A stretch of DNA of 18,126 nucleotides from CAYTQK01 sp964439745 (lineage in GTDB: Bacteria > Desulfobacterota > Desulfobacteria > Desulfobacterales > Desulfosudaceae), in the NCBI GenBank assembly GCA_964439745.1, contig CAYTQK010000026.1:1-18126 (forward strand). Reading direction: 5' to 3'. Numbering within the stretch: the first letter of the stretch is position 1; each line of letters starts with the position of its first letter. Made by a program: the position numbers and the translations under genes. Shown here one piece after another: positions 16,721-18,126 of this stretch. A model generated the notes under the pieces. That model made no database searches and was not told the origin of the DNA. It worked only from the letters and a program-made list of their open reading frames with translations.

Positions 16721-18126
16721 TCACAGCCCATCTCTTGCCCACAACCGCCGTGCGCCGAACGCCAGGGAAAAGACCGTGGTGAAAATCGACAGCGCGATGA
16801 CGCCCCCGAACGCCCCGCCCATCCAGATCCAGTCCGTCCGGGTCAGCTGACGGCTGCCCAGATCCGCCAGGAACAGGTGAAAGGTCGGCCCGGCTTCCAG
16901 CCCGATAACAGCCAGTACATACAGGGCGCTGGCGGTCATGAACACGAATCCGCCGAAACTGGTCACCGCCTGGGCCGGGTTTTCCGAGGCAAAATCCGGC
17001 CAGGCCGCGCCCAGTCCCACGCCCATGGCCACGATGGCCGGGATCATGAGTATCATGGTGGCCAGGGAAAGGACCATCATGAACGGCGTTACCCGCAGGA
17101 AAAGATTGGTCACCACGATGAGAAACATGGTCAGCGCGAAAAGCGGCGTCAGGTATACCAGGAACTTTATCCGCAGAAACGCGCCCGCGGAAATGGGTGC
17201 GGAACGGGTGATCCAGAAGGCACCTTTTTCCATGCTGACGGCGGTAAAGGCAAACCGGGCGGTGACCGCCGTCAGCACAAAGGCGGCCAGTCCCATGTTC
17301 AGAAAGGCCAATAGGTTCTGCAGGTAAATGGTCGGGATGGGGGCCTTGTCCAGGGGCAGCACCTTGAAATTATAGACGTAAATAATGATCAGGGCAAAAA
17401 TTAAAAAAACCTGGGACCACTGGGTCTGGTCCCGGACAAAAACCTTGACCTCCTTGACGACATAGGCCCGCACCGGTCCGGGCAGCACCGCCGGCAGCCG
17501 GCCGCGGCCGGGACGGAAGGGCCGGCGCTGGGACCGGGCCGGGCCGCCGGCCGTCTTGGAAAATCCGGAAAAATAGACCTTGTCCGCGGCGATCAGCATG
17601 AGCAGCACCACCATGGCGGCAAAACTCAGGCAGATGGCGCCGTTCAGCAGGCAGCCGCCGGTATCGCCGCGGCTGGCCGCCCGCACACAGTCAAAGGCCC
17701 AGGTGCTGGGCAGCCAGGGAGCGTCCGGGGCTTGCAGCGAATTCAGGTAGCTCAGCGTGGTGGCGAACATTTCCGGGTCCACCAGGCGTTCCGGCCGGAT
17801 CATGCGGAAGGCCAGGTACAGGATAATAAACAGCACAAAGCCCAGAAAGACAAAGATGGTTTTCAGCCGGGAGGCCGAAATCAGGTTGACGATCAGGGCG
17901 ATGACCAGGGCGCTCAGCGCCGAGGCTATGCCGCACAACAATACCAGGGCGAAACCCGTGGCCGGGTAATACAGCGGCCCGGGGCGGAACACCAGGCCGT
18001 AGGAAAAAAATACCGGCAGGACAAACACCACCACCATCCAGGCGCTGTCCACCGTACTTTCCAGCCAGCGGGCCAGAAAGATGAACCGGGCCGGGACCGG
18101 CAGGGAGAGGACCGGGTGCAGGTCCC
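16721..18126 (-). CDS. ABC-2-type exporter permease, incomplete at window edge
   Basis: The frame runs off the right edge (residues beginning DLHPVLSLPVPARFIFLARW), so the GTG at 18052 is not the start and the 5' end is missing. At least 468 residues are present, with about ten or more hydrophobic segments in two groups. They are separated by a basic cytoplasmic stretch (ARSQRRPFRPGRGRLP) and followed by YVVKEVKVFVRDQTQWSQVF, a pattern I associate with putative ABC exporter permeases. It would form the membrane channel of an ATP-driven exporter; its ATPase is expected just upstream, outside the window. The substrate is unknown. It converges on the tRNA genes and ends 12 bp after tRNA-Ser(GCT). 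Confidence 0.75.
   Translation of the reverse strand, partial: DLHPVLSLPVPARFIFLARWLESTVDSAWMVVVFVLPVFFSYGLVFRPGPLYYPATGFALVLLCGIASALSALVIALIVNLISASRLKTIFVFLGFVLFIILYLAFRMIRPERLVDPEMFATTLSYLNSLQAPDAPWLPSTWAFDCVRAASRGDTGGCLLNGAICLSFAAMVVLLMLIAADKVYFSGFSKTAGGPARSQRRPFRPGRGRLPAVLPGPVRAYVVKEVKVFVRDQTQWSQVFLIFALIIIYVYNFKVLPLDKAPIPTIYLQNLLAFLNMGLAAFVLTAVTARFAFTAVSMEKGAFWITRSAPISAGAFLRIKFLVYLTPLFALTMFLIVVTNLFLRVTPFMMVLSLATMILMIPAIVAMGVGLGAAWPDFASENPAQAVTSFGGFVFMTASALYVLAVIGLEAGPTFHLFLADLGSRQLTRTDWIWMGGAFGGVIALSIFTTVFSLAFGARRLWARDGL

Noticed and set aside
16477..16731. 84-residue ORF on the - strand with ERGIRTLGG and EEVGFEPTE
   Set aside because: It is antisense to the two tRNA-Ser genes. Such peptide strings are a well-known false-gene artefact of serine tRNA loci.

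Overview
The window looks like a chromosomal segment of a GC-rich, anaerobic-type Gram-negative bacterium, most likely a Desulfobacterota (Desulfobacteraceae/Desulfosarcinaceae-like) fatty-acid degrader. This rests on overall protein character, the HAD-then-ECH fused beta-oxidation protein beside a thiolase, and clustered SCP2-like proteins. It is inference, since no 16S or other phylogenetic marker apart from MutS is present.

Region 1 (1-4407, + strand) is a compact metabolic cassette. It holds an SCP2-like lipid-carrier protein whose frame continues upstream through an in-frame TAG to the window edge, a class III PLP aminotransferase, a split transketolase (N and C halves as separate genes), and a second protein that looks like a tandem SCP2-like fold. 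Short gaps and shared strand make this one operon. The combination of a C2-transferring thiamine enzyme, a transaminase and lipid-carrier-like proteins is not a pathway I can name and is the best candidate here for an undescribed system.

Region 2 (4489-12266, - strand) is a housekeeping block. In transcription order it contains a 68-aa Cys-rich small protein, a six-TM diguanylate cyclase, a dGTPase-like HD hydrolase, a LapA-like membrane protein, MutS, and a lipoprotein N-acetylmuramoyl-L-alanine amidase whose GTG start overlaps the mutS stop codon. A strong inverted repeat lies between the dGTPase and lapA genes, and another lies between the thiolase gene and the small Cys-rich gene.

Region 3 (12506-16134, - strand) is a beta-oxidation operon. 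It has a fadN-type 3-hydroxyacyl-CoA dehydrogenase/enoyl-CoA hydratase followed by a fadA thiolase. The fadN reading frame is broken by one or more small indels in a patch of about 100 bp behind the NAD-binding domain.

Region 4 (16135-18126) has a 354-bp non-coding stretch with a + strand terminator-like hairpin and a near-consensus sigma-70 promoter, then tandem tRNA-Ser(TGA) and tRNA-Ser(GCT) on the + strand. A convergent, incomplete ABC-2-type exporter permease runs off the right edge.
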